The notes: generated by a model not told the origin, from the letters alone. DNA of 64,000 nt from Tianweitania sediminis (GCF_017813335.1 NZ_JAGIYY010000002.1:124001-188000), one strand, 5' to 3'; positions 37,064-48,080 are shown, counted from the stretch's first letter. Translations and numbers: made by a program.

Positions 37064-38500
37064 TCACACATTCAACAACAGATATTCGCGCTCCCAAGGG
37101 CTGATCACCTCCATGAAGGTTTCGAACTCAGCCTTCTTGATCGCTGCATATGTCGCGACGAACTGGGAACCCAGCAAAGCCCTCAGTTCCTCGTCGGCTT
37201 CAAAGAGCTGCACGGCTTCGAGAAGGCTTCGCGGCAGTTCGATGTCGTCCTTGTTCACGGTGCGCCCGACCGGTGCATCCGGCTTGATGGCGTTGCGAAG
37301 CCCGATCAAGCCGCATGCGAGCGAGGCGGCCAGCGCGAGGTAAGGGTTCGCGTCGGACGAGGGAATGCGGTTTTCCACGCGCCGGGCCGCTGGATCGGAC
37401 CGTGGCACACGAAAAGCCGTGGTGCGGTTGTCATAGCCCCATTTCGTGTTCACCGGCGCCGAAGCTGCCTGCGTGAGGCGGCGGTAGGAGTTCACGTAAG
37501 GCGCAAACATCACCAGCGCGTTCGGAACGTGGCGCTGCATGCCGCCAATGAAATGGTGAAACGCATCGGTTTCTTCGCCGCCGGCGGCAGCAAAGATGTT
37601 TTTGCCGGTCTTGGCGTCGATGATGGACTGGTGGATATGCATGGCCGAACCGGGCTGGCCCTGGATGGGCTTGGCCATGAAGGTCGCATAGGTTTCATGC
37701 TTCAGCGCGGCTTCGCGGATGGTGCGCTTGAAGAGGAATACCTGGTCCGCGAGCTGGACCGGATCACCGTGACGCAGGTTAATTTCGAGCTGCCCGGCCC
37801 CTTCTTCGTGGATCAGCGTGTCGATCTCGAGGCCCTGGCCTTCGGAGAAGTGGTAGATGTCGTCGATCAACTCGTCGAACTCGTTGACGCCGGCGATCGA
37901 ATAGCCTTGTCCGCCGCCGATCGGCCGACCCGAGCGCCCCACGGGAGGAGTCAACGGGTAATCCGGATCGGGGTTCTTGCGCACGAGGTAGAACTCGATT
38001 TCAGGCGCAACCACTGGACGCCAGCCTAGTTCGGCATAAGCGGCGACCACCCGCTTCAAAACGTTGCGCGGCGTGAATTCCACCGTGCGTCCGTCCTGGT
38101 GCACGAGATCGCAGATCACCTGCGCAGTTTGGTCGGTTTCCCACGGCACGGCTGACAACGTGCTGAGATCGGGCATCAGCTTCAGGTCGCCATCGTCTTC
38201 GGGATAAGCGAAGCCATTGCCGTCTTCGGGGTATCCGCCCGAGATGGTGGTCATGAAAACGGCGGATGGCAGGGCGAGCGAGGTGTTGGACGTGAACTTC
38301 TTGGACGGCATCATCTTGCCGCGCGCGACGCCTGCCTGGTCAGGTGTGATGCACTCGATATCTTCGATGCCGCGCCATTCGAGCCATTCGGACGCTTCCT
38401 TCCAGCTTTTCACGCCGCGGAGGTTCTGCAGAAAGGCGGGCGTTTGAACGCGGCCGCCCTTTTTAGCGGCCGGACGAGTTTCCTTCTTCGCGACAGGCAT
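37064..38500 (-). CDS. puuA: Gamma-glutamylputrescine synthetase (glutamine synthetase family)
   Basis: 478 residues. Glutamine-synthetase fold with PEIEFYLVRKNP, the metal-binding EEGAGQLEINLRHGDP, HIHQSIIDAKTGKNIF and the phosphate loop RTTAFRVPRSDPAARRVENR with PSSDANPYLALAA. The N-terminus is Lys-rich (MPVAKKETRPAAKKGG). PuuA-type enzymes join glutamate to putrescine to start its breakdown; the neighbours (oxidase, aldehyde dehydrogenase, polyamine importer) favour this over ordinary GlnA. ATG at 38500; a TTG just upstream is also in frame. Confidence 0.87.
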   Translation of the reverse strand: MPVAKKETRPAAKKGGRVQTPAFLQNLRGVKSWKEASEWLEWRGIEDIECITPDQAGVARGKMMPSKKFTSNTSLALPSAVFMTTISGGYPEDGNGFAYPEDDGDLKLMPDLSTLSAVPWETDQTAQVICDLVHQDGRTVEFTPRNVLKRVVAAYAELGWRPVVAPEIEFYLVRKNPDPDYPLTPPVGRSGRPIGGGQGYSIAGVNEFDELIDDIYHFSEGQGLEIDTLIHEEGAGQLEINLRHGDPVQLADQVFLFKRTIREAALKHETYATFMAKPIQGQPGSAMHIHQSIIDAKTGKNIFAAAGGEETDAFHHFIGGMQRHVPNALVMFAPYVNSYRRLTQAASAPVNTKWGYDNRTTAFRVPRSDPAARRVENRIPSSDANPYLALAASLACGLIGLRNAIKPDAPVGRTVNKDDIELPRSLLEAVQLFEADEELRALLGSQFVATYAAIKKAEFETFMEVISPWEREYLLLNV

Positions 38501-38611
38501 CAATCACCATTGTTAGACAGGCCAGCAATATAGCCTGTCGCGAAGAAGGAAGGGAAGAGCGGGAGAGCGGGCGAGAAAATTGCGCCTGCAAGGGCAGATC
38601 GCCCGTCCTCC

Positions 38612-38654
38612 AAAAGGCTGCGGGGCGGCACGGGAAAACCCTTGCCGCCCCAGC
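38612..38654 (-). terminator. Terminator of the aceA operon
   Basis: On the minus strand, GGGGCGGCA and TGCCGCCCC pair over nine bases around a 12-base loop with an extra AGC / GCT closure, followed by TTTT. It lies just past the stop of the small gene after aceA. Confidence 0.8.
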
Positions 38655-38675
38655 TTCTCAGCCCTTAAAGGCGGA

Positions 38676-38936
38676 TCAATCCCGGCGGGTGACGATCACC
38701 GGCGTAAGCAGGTCACCCCAGTTTCCGTCGCCGCCATGGTGACGCGCGGATCGCACGAGCTCGACCGAAACGCCGGCTTCCACGGCTTTCATCACGGACT
38801 GGTTCAAACGGTGCAGGTCGTTGGCAAGCATCCGGATCGCCGACTGCTGGTCGCCTGACATGGTGGATGCCTGTTCCTCCGCGCGTTCCTTCACGCGTGT
38901 CTTGGGCTTGGTGGTTTCTTGAACGGTATCGAGCAT
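38676..38936 (-). CDS. Small conserved protein downstream of aceA, unknown function
   Basis: 86 residues, soluble. A Lys/Glu-rich N-terminus (TKPKTRVKERAEEQAS) is followed by a helix (AIRMLANDLHRLNQSVMKAV) and a short C-terminal part ending TPVIVTRRD. I know no family name. A good ribosome site (AAGGAAG) and its position 36 bases after the aceA stop, before the operon terminator, support a real, co-transcribed gene. Confidence 0.7.
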   Translation of the reverse strand: MLDTVQETTKPKTRVKERAEEQASTMSGDQQSAIRMLANDLHRLNQSVMKAVEAGVSVELVRSARHHGGDGNWGDLLTPVIVTRRD

Positions 38937-38972
38937 GGGTCGCTTCCTTTGCTGTCTACGCTTGTTTGGCGC

Positions 38973-40292
<1,320 letters not shown>

Positions 40293-40436
40293 GGTGGATC
40301 TCCAAATCAGCTTTGACATGCCTTGCAAGTCTGGGCAGGCACCGTCCATTTGCGCGCTTCTGCTCTGAAAATCGAGGTTTTCGCTTGCATTGTGTTCGGA
40401 AAAGGAGTGGCTCTGTCACGTCCTTGACCGTACGCT

Positions 40437-40459
40437 TTGTCATATTGTAAATCTTGTCA
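40437..40459. promoter_or_regulatory. Direct repeat TTGTCA in the aceA/regulator intergenic region
   Basis: Two copies of TTGTCA start 17 bases apart, just upstream of the regulator's ribosome site; CTGTCA occurs once more about 25 bases further left. Candidate operator for autoregulation by the neighbouring XRE protein; evidence is positional only. Confidence 0.3.
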
Positions 40460-40471
40460 CGAGGGGGCGAC

Positions 40472-41905
40472 ATGGCTGAACGCAAGATCTTTGCCGGCCC
40501 GCGGATTCGCCGCATCAGGGTCGATCGCGGCCTGACCCAGTCGGCGATGGCCGACGCGCTGGGTGTTTCGCCCTCCTATCTCAACCTCATCGAACGTAAC
40601 CAGCGGCCGCTCACCGTACCGCTGCTGATCAAGTTGGCGGCCACCTACAAGGTGGACATCGACCTTCTGCAAGGGGATGACGCGCCCCTTGTCGCCTTGC
40701 GCGAAGTATTTGCCGATCCGCTTCTCGCCGGCGAACTGCCGGGCGACCAGGAACTGGTGGAGGTGGCGCAGGCCGCCCCCAACGCGGCGGCTGGCATGAT
40801 CAAGCTTTACCGCGCTTACAAGGAGCAGGCGGAGCGGCTTTCCGATCTGTCCGACATGCTGGCGCGCGAAGGCAAGGGAACGAGCCTCGCCGGCGCGCGC
40901 CTGCCGCTCGACGCGGTGCGCGATGCCATGGAGCGCCGCGCCAACTATTTCGCGGCGCTGGAAGAAGAAGCGGAAGCCTTCAGCAAGATCCTGCAGCCCG
41001 GCGACGATCTCGGCGCTGCCCTGAAGGCTTGGTTGCAGCGCGACCACGGCATTGTGGTGAAAGTGCTGCCTGTTGCCACCATGCCGAACTGGCGCCGGCG
41101 CTATGACCGGCATTCGCACCGCTTGTTCATTTCCGAGCGCTTGTCGCCGCAGGACCAGCTTCGCGAGATCGCAATCGAAGCAGGCCTCATCCGTGCGCAG
41201 GTGGCGATCGCGGCCGAGGTGCAGGCGCTGAAGCTTGGCTCCGATGAAGCGCGGCGCATCGCGCGGTTCGAACTTGGGCGCTATTTCGCGCATGCCTTGA
41301 TGATGCCCTATGCGCCGTTCCTCACCGCTGCCAAGCGGGCGCGCTACGACATCGACGTGCTGCGCTCGCGCTTCAGTGTTTCCTTCGAACAAGCGGCCAC
41401 GCGCCTCACCATGCTGGCCCGCCCCGGTCAAACAGGGGTTCCCTTCTTCATGATGGAGGTGGATCACGCCGGCACGCGGTTCCGGCGGGCGGGCACGTCG
41501 GCCTTTCCGCATGGCCGGTTCGGCGGCGGGTGCCCAAAGCTCCCGGTGCATGCCGCTTTCGCGCAAGCCGGACAGATCCTGATCGAAGCCGCAGAAATGC
41601 CGGACGGTGCAACCTTCCTGGTTCTGGCGCGCACCTTGGAAGGACCGCAGGGAAGCTTTGCAGAACGTCCCCGGCGCACGGCCGTTCTGATTGGCTGCGA
41701 CATCGAACACCGCGACGCCGTGATCTATGGCGATGCATTGCCGATGTTATCGGGGGAGGGCAGGCCCGTTGCACCCGTGCTGATCGGTCCGGCCTGCCGC
41801 CTTTGTGAGCGCGTAGGTTGCTTGTCGCGAGCCGAGCCGCCCCTCACGCGACCCCTCGGCCTGGACGAGATGGTGACGGGGCTGAGCGCCTTCGACTTTC
41901 AATGA
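40472..41905 (+). CDS. ScfR/RamB-type XRE regulator with ImmA/IrrE-like and C-terminal sensor domain
   Basis: 477 residues. An N-terminal helix-turn-helix (RIRRIRVDRGLTQSAMADAL, VSPSYLNLIERNQRPL), a middle IrrE-like segment lacking a clear HExxH zinc motif (RLSPQDQLREIAIEAGL), and a C-terminal DUF2083 domain with Cys clusters (GGGCPKLPVHAAF, PACRLCERVGC). RamB of corynebacteria, with this layout, controls aceA; ScfR and MccR relatives respond to short-chain acyl-CoA. Divergence from aceA fits. GAGGGGG lies just before the ATG at 40472. Confidence 0.9.
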   Translation: MAERKIFAGPRIRRIRVDRGLTQSAMADALGVSPSYLNLIERNQRPLTVPLLIKLAATYKVDIDLLQGDDAPLVALREVFADPLLAGELPGDQELVEVAQAAPNAAAGMIKLYRAYKEQAERLSDLSDMLAREGKGTSLAGARLPLDAVRDAMERRANYFAALEEEAEAFSKILQPGDDLGAALKAWLQRDHGIVVKVLPVATMPNWRRRYDRHSHRLFISERLSPQDQLREIAIEAGLIRAQVAIAAEVQALKLGSDEARRIARFELGRYFAHALMMPYAPFLTAAKRARYDIDVLRSRFSVSFEQAATRLTMLARPGQTGVPFFMMEVDHAGTRFRRAGTSAFPHGRFGGGCPKLPVHAAFAQAGQILIEAAEMPDGATFLVLARTLEGPQGSFAERPRRTAVLIGCDIEHRDAVIYGDALPMLSGEGRPVAPVLIGPACRLCERVGCLSRAEPPLTRPLGLDEMVTGLSAFDFQ

Positions 41906-42059
41906 GCGTGGAACGCTCGGACAGGCTCGCTGCAACGGGGGCCCGGCCTCCACGATCAGCAGCCTTTGGCACTTGCCGCTGCCGTGAAACGTTAATAGGC
42001 TCCGAACCTGAGAAGCCGAGCACCCGACCCGCCGGCGAAGAAAAGAGATCGGAGACCTG

Positions 42060-43151
42060 ATGATGAAGAGAACTTTCTGGCTAGCTGCAGCCGCCCTTGT
42101 TTTCGCTGCGCCGGCTGGCGCGCAAGAGAAGGTGGTCAACGTCTACAACTGGTCGGACTATATCGACTCTTCCATCATCGATGATTTCACGAAGGAAACC
42201 GGGATAAAGGTCGTTTACGACGTCTACGACTCCAACGAGATCCTCGAAACCAAGCTCCTGGCCGGCAGCAGCGGCTACGATGTCGTGGTGCCGACCGCCA
42301 GCCCGTTCCTGGCTCGGCAGATCCAGGCTGGCGTGTACCAGAAGCTCGACAAGTCCAAGCTGCCGAACCTCAACAACATGTGGGACGTGGTAACGGAGCG
42401 CGTCGCCGCCTTTGATCCCGGCAACGAATATTCTGTCAATTACATGTGGGGCACCACCGGCATCGGCTACAACGTCGAGAAGGTCAAGGAAGCACTCGGC
42501 ATCGACAAGATCACCAGCTGGGATGTCGTATTCAAGCCCGAGGTGATCGAGAAGCTTGCGGACTGTGGGGTTTACATCCTGGACTCGCCCACCGACGTCC
42601 TTCCCACCGCACTCAACTATCTGGGCCTTCCACCCGCTTCGACGGACGCGGATGATCTCGCCAAGGCGCAAGAGCTGATGATGAGCATCCGCCCCTCGGT
42701 GCGCAAATTCCACTCGTCCGAATACATCAACGCTTTGGCCAATGGCGATATTTGCCTTGCCGTTGGCTTCTCAGGCGATCTCTTCCAGGCGCGTGACCGT
42801 GCGGCCGAAGCCAACCGGGGCGTCGAAATCGATTATGTCATTCCGGCCGAAGGCGCCCAGATGTGGTTCGACCAGATGGCCATTCCGGCCGATGCGCGCA
42901 ACGTGGAAGAAGCGCATGCCTTCATCAACTACATGATGAAGCCGGAAGTCGCCGCCAAGGCCTCGAACTATGTGTTCTATGCTAACGGCAATAAGGCAGC
43001 GCAGCCGTTGCTGGATGAAGAAATCATCGAAGATCCGGCGATCTATCCGGATGAAGCAACGCTCGAGAAGCTGTTCACGGTTCAACCCTACGGCCCGCGG
43101 GAGCAACGCCTGGTGACGCGCGCCTGGACGACAATCGTCACCGGCCAGTAA
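42060..43151 (+). CDS. potF: Polyamine ABC transporter, periplasmic binding protein
   Basis: 363 residues with a signal peptide (MMKRTFWLAAAALVFAAPAG, cut near AQEK). The mature start VVNVYNWSDYIDSSIIDDFT and the block KLLAGSSGYDVVVPTASPFL are typical of PotF/SpuD-like putrescine or spermidine binders. Followed by potG, potH, potI on the same strand. Two ATGs stand in tandem (42060 and 42063). Whether putrescine or spermidine is preferred cannot be read with certainty. Confidence 0.95.
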   Translation: MMKRTFWLAAAALVFAAPAGAQEKVVNVYNWSDYIDSSIIDDFTKETGIKVVYDVYDSNEILETKLLAGSSGYDVVVPTASPFLARQIQAGVYQKLDKSKLPNLNNMWDVVTERVAAFDPGNEYSVNYMWGTTGIGYNVEKVKEALGIDKITSWDVVFKPEVIEKLADCGVYILDSPTDVLPTALNYLGLPPASTDADDLAKAQELMMSIRPSVRKFHSSEYINALANGDICLAVGFSGDLFQARDRAAEANRGVEIDYVIPAEGAQMWFDQMAIPADARNVEEAHAFINYMMKPEVAAKASNYVFYANGNKAAQPLLDEEIIEDPAIYPDEATLEKLFTVQPYGPREQRLVTRAWTTIVTGQ

Positions 43152-43171
43152 AACAGCAGCAGCATCGCTGG

Positions 43172-43195
43172 GCGGCACCCTTCTAATGGTGCCGC
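43172..43195 (+). other. Stable hairpin between potF and potG
   Basis: GCGGCACC and GGTGCCGC pair over eight bases around an eight-base loop; no T-run follows. It sits 20 bases after the potF stop. In such operons a hairpin here often protects the binding-protein mRNA from decay, giving more of it than of the other parts. Confidence 0.5.
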
Positions 43196-43297
43196 TCAGG
43201 ATGATGCTCGCAGCCAGGCACGAGCAGATCTGGCACAAATCTAAAATCTTGCTCATCCATAAAGGGCGGCCCGAGGGGCTTAAACAGGAAACGCGGC

Positions 43298-44443
43298 ATG
43301 GCGTTGCAATCGCTGAACAGCATCCGCCGCGGCTTCGAACCCTGGAATGATCCGGCAGCCAGACCCTACATTCATTTCGACCGCGTCACCAAGAAGTTCG
43401 GCGACTTCGCTGCTGTCAACGATCTGTCGCTGACGATCTTCGAACGAGAGTTCTTCGCGCTGCTTGGCGCCTCGGGCTGCGGCAAGTCCACATTGTTGCG
43501 CATGCTGGCCGGCTTCGAGGAGCCCACGAGCGGGCGAATCCTCTTGGATGGGCAGGACCTGCGGGGCGTGCCGCCCTACAGGCGCCCGGTGAACATGATG
43601 TTCCAGTCGTACGCCTTGTTTCCGCACATGACGGTGGAAAAGAACATCGCCTTCGGCCTGAAGCAGGATGGAATGCCGGCAGCAGACATTGCTGCGCGGG
43701 TGGCCGAGATGTTGCGCCTGGTGAAGCTGGAAGAGTTTGCCAAGCGCAAGCCGCACCAGCTTTCGGGCGGCCAACGCCAGCGTGTGGCGCTTGCGCGCTC
43801 GGTGGCCAAACGCCCGAAGGTCTTGCTGCTGGACGAACCGCTCGGCGCTTTGGACAAGAAGCTGCGTGAAGAAACGCAGTTTGAATTGATGGACCTGCAG
43901 CAGGATCTCGGGCTCACCTTCCTTGTTGTGACCCATGATCAGGAAGAGGCCATGACCATGGCTGATCGCATCGCCATCCTCGACAAGGGCGAAGTGATGC
44001 AGGTCGCCACGCCGCCTGAAATCTATGAAGCGCCAGGGTCGCGCTTCGTGGCGGACTTCGTGGGCAGCGTGAACCTCTTTCAAGGGCAGGTCACCCGCCG
44101 CGATGCAGGCCGGGCGGAGATCGCCGGCCCGGGCCTGGTGATCCATACTGCCAATCCGGGCGATGCCGAGCAGGGCAAGACGGTGCATTATGCCATCCGG
44201 CCGGAAAAGATCCGGCTGTCCTCCTTCCCGCCGGAGAACGCCCGCGCGAATGCAGCGCAAGGCGAGATCTACGACATCGCCTATCTCGGCGACGTGACGA
44301 TCTACAATGTGAAGCTCGACAGCGGGCAGATCGTGAAGTCCACCGTGATCAACAGCCAGCGCTCGGCGGATGACCCGCTCACATGGGGGGACCGTGCCTG
44401 GATCGCGTTTCAGCCCGATTCCGGCGTTGTTCTGACGCGCTGA
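43298..44443 (+). CDS. potG: Polyamine ABC transporter, ATPase
   Basis: 381 residues. Walker A GASGCGKSTLLRMLAGF, signature LSGGQRQRVALARSVAKRP, Walker B LLLDEPLGALDKKLRE and the switch His in VVTHDQEEAMTMADRIAIL; a C-terminal TOBE domain follows. Drives polyamine uptake. Starts after AGGAAACG; potH begins 11 bases after its stop. Confidence 0.97.
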   Translation: MALQSLNSIRRGFEPWNDPAARPYIHFDRVTKKFGDFAAVNDLSLTIFEREFFALLGASGCGKSTLLRMLAGFEEPTSGRILLDGQDLRGVPPYRRPVNMMFQSYALFPHMTVEKNIAFGLKQDGMPAADIAARVAEMLRLVKLEEFAKRKPHQLSGGQRQRVALARSVAKRPKVLLLDEPLGALDKKLREETQFELMDLQQDLGLTFLVVTHDQEEAMTMADRIAILDKGEVMQVATPPEIYEAPGSRFVADFVGSVNLFQGQVTRRDAGRAEIAGPGLVIHTANPGDAEQGKTVHYAIRPEKIRLSSFPPENARANAAQGEIYDIAYLGDVTIYNVKLDSGQIVKSTVINSQRSADDPLTWGDRAWIAFQPDSGVVLTR

Positions 44444-44454
44444 GGGAGGTCTGC

Positions 44455-45420
44455 ATGACGATCCCGGTGGCGCCTGGAACCGACATCCCGACCAAGAACG
44501 AATCGCGCCCCGTCTGGTCGCGTGGAATCCTTCGCGCCCTGTCGAGCCGGCTCGTGATCCTTGTTCCTTATCTTTGGCTGCTCGCCTTCTTTCTGGTCCC
44601 CTTCGCCATCGTGGTGAAGATCTCCTTCTCGCAAACAACACTCGCGATCCCGCCGTACACGCCGGTTTTGGAGGGGGTGGGCAGCCTATGGCAGAACCTG
44701 CGGGAGTTCTCCTTCGACAACTACCTGTGGCTCACGCAAGACGCGCTCTACTTCAACGCTTATGTCACCAGCGTGGTAATCGCCGCGGTGTCCACTGTCC
44801 TCGCCCTCCTGGTCGGCTACCCGCTGGCCTACGGCGTGGCGCGCGCACCGTCTGCCCTGCGCCCTTTGCTCCTGATGCTGGTGATCCTGCCGTTCTGGAC
44901 GAGCTTCCTGATCCGCGTTTATGCCTGGATCGGCATCCTGAAGCCTGAAGGACTGCTCAACCAGTTCCTGATGGCGATCGGTCTGATCGACCAGCCGCTG
45001 CTCATCATGAACACCTACACCGCGATCTTCATCGGGATCGTTTACTCCTATCTGCCTTTCATGGTGCTCCCGCTCTATGCGGCGCTTGAAAAGATGGACT
45101 ATTCGCTCATCGAAGCGGCGCAGGATCTCGGCTGCACCAGGAGCAGCGCGTTCTGGAAGATCACCTTTCCTTTGTCGCGCCCAGGCATCATTGCCGGTTG
45201 CATGCTGGTGTTCATTCCTGCTGTCGGCGAATTCGTGATCCCTGACCTTCTCGGAGGATCGCAAACGCTGATGATCGGCAAAACGCTTTGGAACGAGTTC
45301 TTCGCCAATCGTGACTGGCCGGTGTCTTCCGCGGTAGCGGTGATCCTCCTGCTGCTCCTCGTGGTGCCAATCATGATCTTCCAGCAGGCCCAGGCCCGAC
45401 AACAGGAGCAGGGCCGATGA
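44455..45420 (+). CDS. potH: Polyamine ABC transporter, permease 1
   Basis: 321 residues and about six membrane helices, with the ABC permease EAA motif EAAQDLGCTRSSAFWKITFP. The N-terminal hydrophobic segment is LVILVPYLWLLAFFLVPFAI. GGAGG precedes the ATG at 44455; the frame is open to 44383, overlapping potG. Overlaps potI by four bases (ATGA). Confidence 0.95.
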   Translation: MTIPVAPGTDIPTKNESRPVWSRGILRALSSRLVILVPYLWLLAFFLVPFAIVVKISFSQTTLAIPPYTPVLEGVGSLWQNLREFSFDNYLWLTQDALYFNAYVTSVVIAAVSTVLALLVGYPLAYGVARAPSALRPLLLMLVILPFWTSFLIRVYAWIGILKPEGLLNQFLMAIGLIDQPLLIMNTYTAIFIGIVYSYLPFMVLPLYAALEKMDYSLIEAAQDLGCTRSSAFWKITFPLSRPGIIAGCMLVFIPAVGEFVIPDLLGGSQTLMIGKTLWNEFFANRDWPVSSAVAVILLLLLVVPIMIFQQAQARQQEQGR

Positions 45421-46238
45421 ACACGGGCGGCTGGAGCCGGTTCAACATCGCGTCCGTGACGCTGGGCTTTGCTTTTCTTTACCTGCCGATCCTTCTGCTG
45501 GTAATCTATTCCTTCAACGCGTCGCGGCTTGTGACGGTGTGGGGTGGGTTTTCCACGCAATGGTATGCCGCTCTGCTGCAGAACCAGGGGCTGCTTGATG
45601 CCGCCTGGGTGACGCTGCAGGTGGCGCTTGTGTCGGCGACCGTGGCAACGGTGCTCGGCACTCTGGCCGCCCTCGCTCTGACGCGCTACACGCGCTTTCG
45701 AGGACGGATCCTCTTTTCCGGCATGGTGTTTGCGCCGCTGGTGATGCCGGAAGTGATCACAGGGCTGTCGCTGCTGTTGTTGTTTGTGGCAATTGGGCTT
45801 GACCGCGGCATGCTGACGGTGACGCTGGCGCACATCACCTTCGCCATGTGTTTCGTGGCTGTGGTCGTGCAATCGCGCTTGTTGACCTTCGACCGCAGCC
45901 TTGAAGAAGCGGCGATGGATCTCGGCGCCACACCGGTGAAGACCTTCTTCGCCATCACCCTGCCGGTGATTGCACCCGCGATCATTTCTGGCTGGATGCT
46001 CGCCTTCACGCTGTCGCTCGATGACCTGGTGATTGCGAGCTTCACGTCCGGTCCAGGTGCGACCACGCTGCCCATGAAGATCTACAGTCAGGTGCGGCTT
46101 GGTGTGACACCGGAAATCAACGCGATCTGCACAATCCTGATCGCCATCGTGGCCACCGGCGTGATCATCGCGTCGCTGGTCAACAAGCGGCGGGAAGTCC
46201 AGCGTCTCAGGGACGAGCAGGCGGCTGGCCGCGCCTGA
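45417..46238 (+). CDS. potI: Polyamine ABC transporter, permease 2
   Basis: 273 residues, six membrane helices, and EAA motif EEAAMDLGATPVKTFFAITL. PotI-like wording includes YSFNASRLVTVWGGFSTQWY. Starts in the stop codon of potH, so translation is coupled. Convergent with the asmA-like gene, three bases between stops. Confidence 0.95.
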   Translation: MNTGGWSRFNIASVTLGFAFLYLPILLLVIYSFNASRLVTVWGGFSTQWYAALLQNQGLLDAAWVTLQVALVSATVATVLGTLAALALTRYTRFRGRILFSGMVFAPLVMPEVITGLSLLLLFVAIGLDRGMLTVTLAHITFAMCFVAVVVQSRLLTFDRSLEEAAMDLGATPVKTFFAITLPVIAPAIISGWMLAFTLSLDDLVIASFTSGPGATTLPMKIYSQVRLGVTPEINAICTILIAIVATGVIIASLVNKRREVQRLRDEQAAGRA

Positions 46239-46241
46239 GGG

Positions 46242-48080
46242 TCAGGGCAGCGTCCACGGCGTCGCGGGAGACACGAAAGGCGCCGACCAGGATCCGCCGA
46301 CAAAGAATGCGGCCAAAGGCCGAAAGGCACTCGCTTCGCCTTCTATTTGCGCCGGGATCTGAGCACCTGCGGCATGAACGCTGCCTGTCAGCGCCAAACC
46401 ACCGTCGTAAGGCACGATGCCGTTGATCAGGATAGTGTTGTTTGCGGTGCGCACCGTTGTTTCGCCGATCTGAGCGATCCCTTTCTGCGCGATGGCCTTG
46501 AGTTGCAGGGCCTCGATCGGAACGGTGCCCTCAGCGACGTCATTGATCGCGAAGACAGCCCCCTCCTGAAGGCGCAGAAGAAAATCCTGCAGGTCGAACT
46601 GGCGCAGCGTGCCTGCTGCGAAATCGGCAGAGAACGTGCCGCTGGCTGAGCCGAAAACCTCCTGCCAGTTTGCGCCATTCCCCGTCAGCATCAAGGATAG
46701 TGTTCCGCGCGATGTCGGAAGCAGGCGCGCGAGCCCCAATGCGTCGCCTGCCGCCTGTCCGTTGATGTCGGTCGCAAGCATGCGCAACTCGACCATGTTG
46801 GAACCGTTGCCTGGAGTGACGCGGAGGCCGGCTTGCACAATGCCGCCGAACGCAGTGGCGTCAGACAGGTCGAGCACGGTCAGCCCCGGCCTCACCTGAG
46901 CTGTGGCGGCAACTTCGTTCAGCGTCACCGTGCCCACCGTCGCCACGGAGGCGGAAAGCCGAAGGTCGAAGGCAAGCGCGGGGAGACGCGAAGTTCCCAC
47001 TGGCGCGCCGTCTGGCAGCACAGGGGAAAACAGGGCCAGAAGGGCCGCCAGATCGATCGTCTCGAAGGCCATTCCGCCAGACAAGACCGGCGCTGTCTGC
47101 CCCCATGTAAGTTCCAGGCTTCCGATGCCGGGGCTGCCGGCAACAAGGAGGGAGGCGTTGTTGAACTTGAGGCGTCCGGGAGTGCCGGACACCTGACTGT
47201 TGAATTCCAGCGCGCCTTCCGTGAACGTCAAATCTTGCGTCGGATGCAGCCAGTCCACAGCGCCCCGGACAGAAGGGGTGGCTACACGCAAGGTCCCATC
47301 AACGAGCCCGTCCTGGTCCAGCCCGGCGCGCCCATCGAAAGCCGCTGTCAAGCGGCTCGACGTCAGACTGGCCTGAAGCTCGCTGGTCCCTCCCGCCAAG
47401 TGAAGGAGAGGCTGTGCCGACTCGACTTTCAAGGCGAGGCGCTCACCGTTCCACAGGCCCTCCAGGTTCAGGCTGCCGCGCCGGTTTAGCGCTGGCCATT
47501 CAACCGCTCCGGACAGATCGGAGGCAAGAATGCTGGTGCCGGACTGGTTCTGCAAAACGATCTGGCCGTTCAGGAACTCAACCGTGCCGAATGCATCCTT
47601 CGGCAAGGCAGCCGGATCCGGTTTGATTGGCTCGGCTTCGCGGGCGACGCGGGCGGCCTGAACGGAGCGCGAGATTTTGCCGCCGCGCGGAAGAAGAGAT
47701 CTGTAGTCGTCACCGGCCGCTTCCAGATGCACGACCGGATTGATCAAGCGCACGCGCTTGAAGTCGATGTTCCCGCGCAACGCCGCCACAGCCGACATGT
47801 CGATCTCGACGCGCTCAGCGTGCAGCACGGCTGGAGCGGAGGTATCGGGATCCGAAAACGACACGTCGTGAAGCACGGCCCGAAGGCTCGGCCACACCTC
47901 GATCTCCGGTCGGGCGCCCACATCCACGTTGTAACCAGTCCAGAAGCTGATTTCTTGCCCGATCCGATCTCGCACAAGGTGAGTGGAAGCGGCAAAAGGC
48001 AGGGCCACGATCACCGCGCCAGTGATGACCGCCAACAGGACGAGCGACAAAAGGGTTTTGCGCAGCAGCGGTTTCGGCAT
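46242..48080 (-). CDS. AsmA family protein
   Basis: 612 residues. One N-terminal membrane helix (LLSLVLLAVITGAVIVALPF), then a long beta-rich periplasmic part; the AsmA opening is VRDRIGQEISFWTGYNVDVG and the C-terminal AsmA part includes GTLSLMLTGNGANWQEVFGS and SGTFSADFAAGTLRQFDLQD. AsmA-like proteins are thought to be bridge-like carriers of lipids to the outer membrane. It is on the opposite strand from the genes either side. Confidence 0.85.
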   Translation of the reverse strand: MPKPLLRKTLLSLVLLAVITGAVIVALPFAASTHLVRDRIGQEISFWTGYNVDVGARPEIEVWPSLRAVLHDVSFSDPDTSAPAVLHAERVEIDMSAVAALRGNIDFKRVRLINPVVHLEAAGDDYRSLLPRGGKISRSVQAARVAREAEPIKPDPAALPKDAFGTVEFLNGQIVLQNQSGTSILASDLSGAVEWPALNRRGSLNLEGLWNGERLALKVESAQPLLHLAGGTSELQASLTSSRLTAAFDGRAGLDQDGLVDGTLRVATPSVRGAVDWLHPTQDLTFTEGALEFNSQVSGTPGRLKFNNASLLVAGSPGIGSLELTWGQTAPVLSGGMAFETIDLAALLALFSPVLPDGAPVGTSRLPALAFDLRLSASVATVGTVTLNEVAATAQVRPGLTVLDLSDATAFGGIVQAGLRVTPGNGSNMVELRMLATDINGQAAGDALGLARLLPTSRGTLSLMLTGNGANWQEVFGSASGTFSADFAAGTLRQFDLQDFLLRLQEGAVFAINDVAEGTVPIEALQLKAIAQKGIAQIGETTVRTANNTILINGIVPYDGGLALTGSVHAAGAQIPAQIEGEASAFRPLAAFFVGGSWSAPFVSPATPWTLP

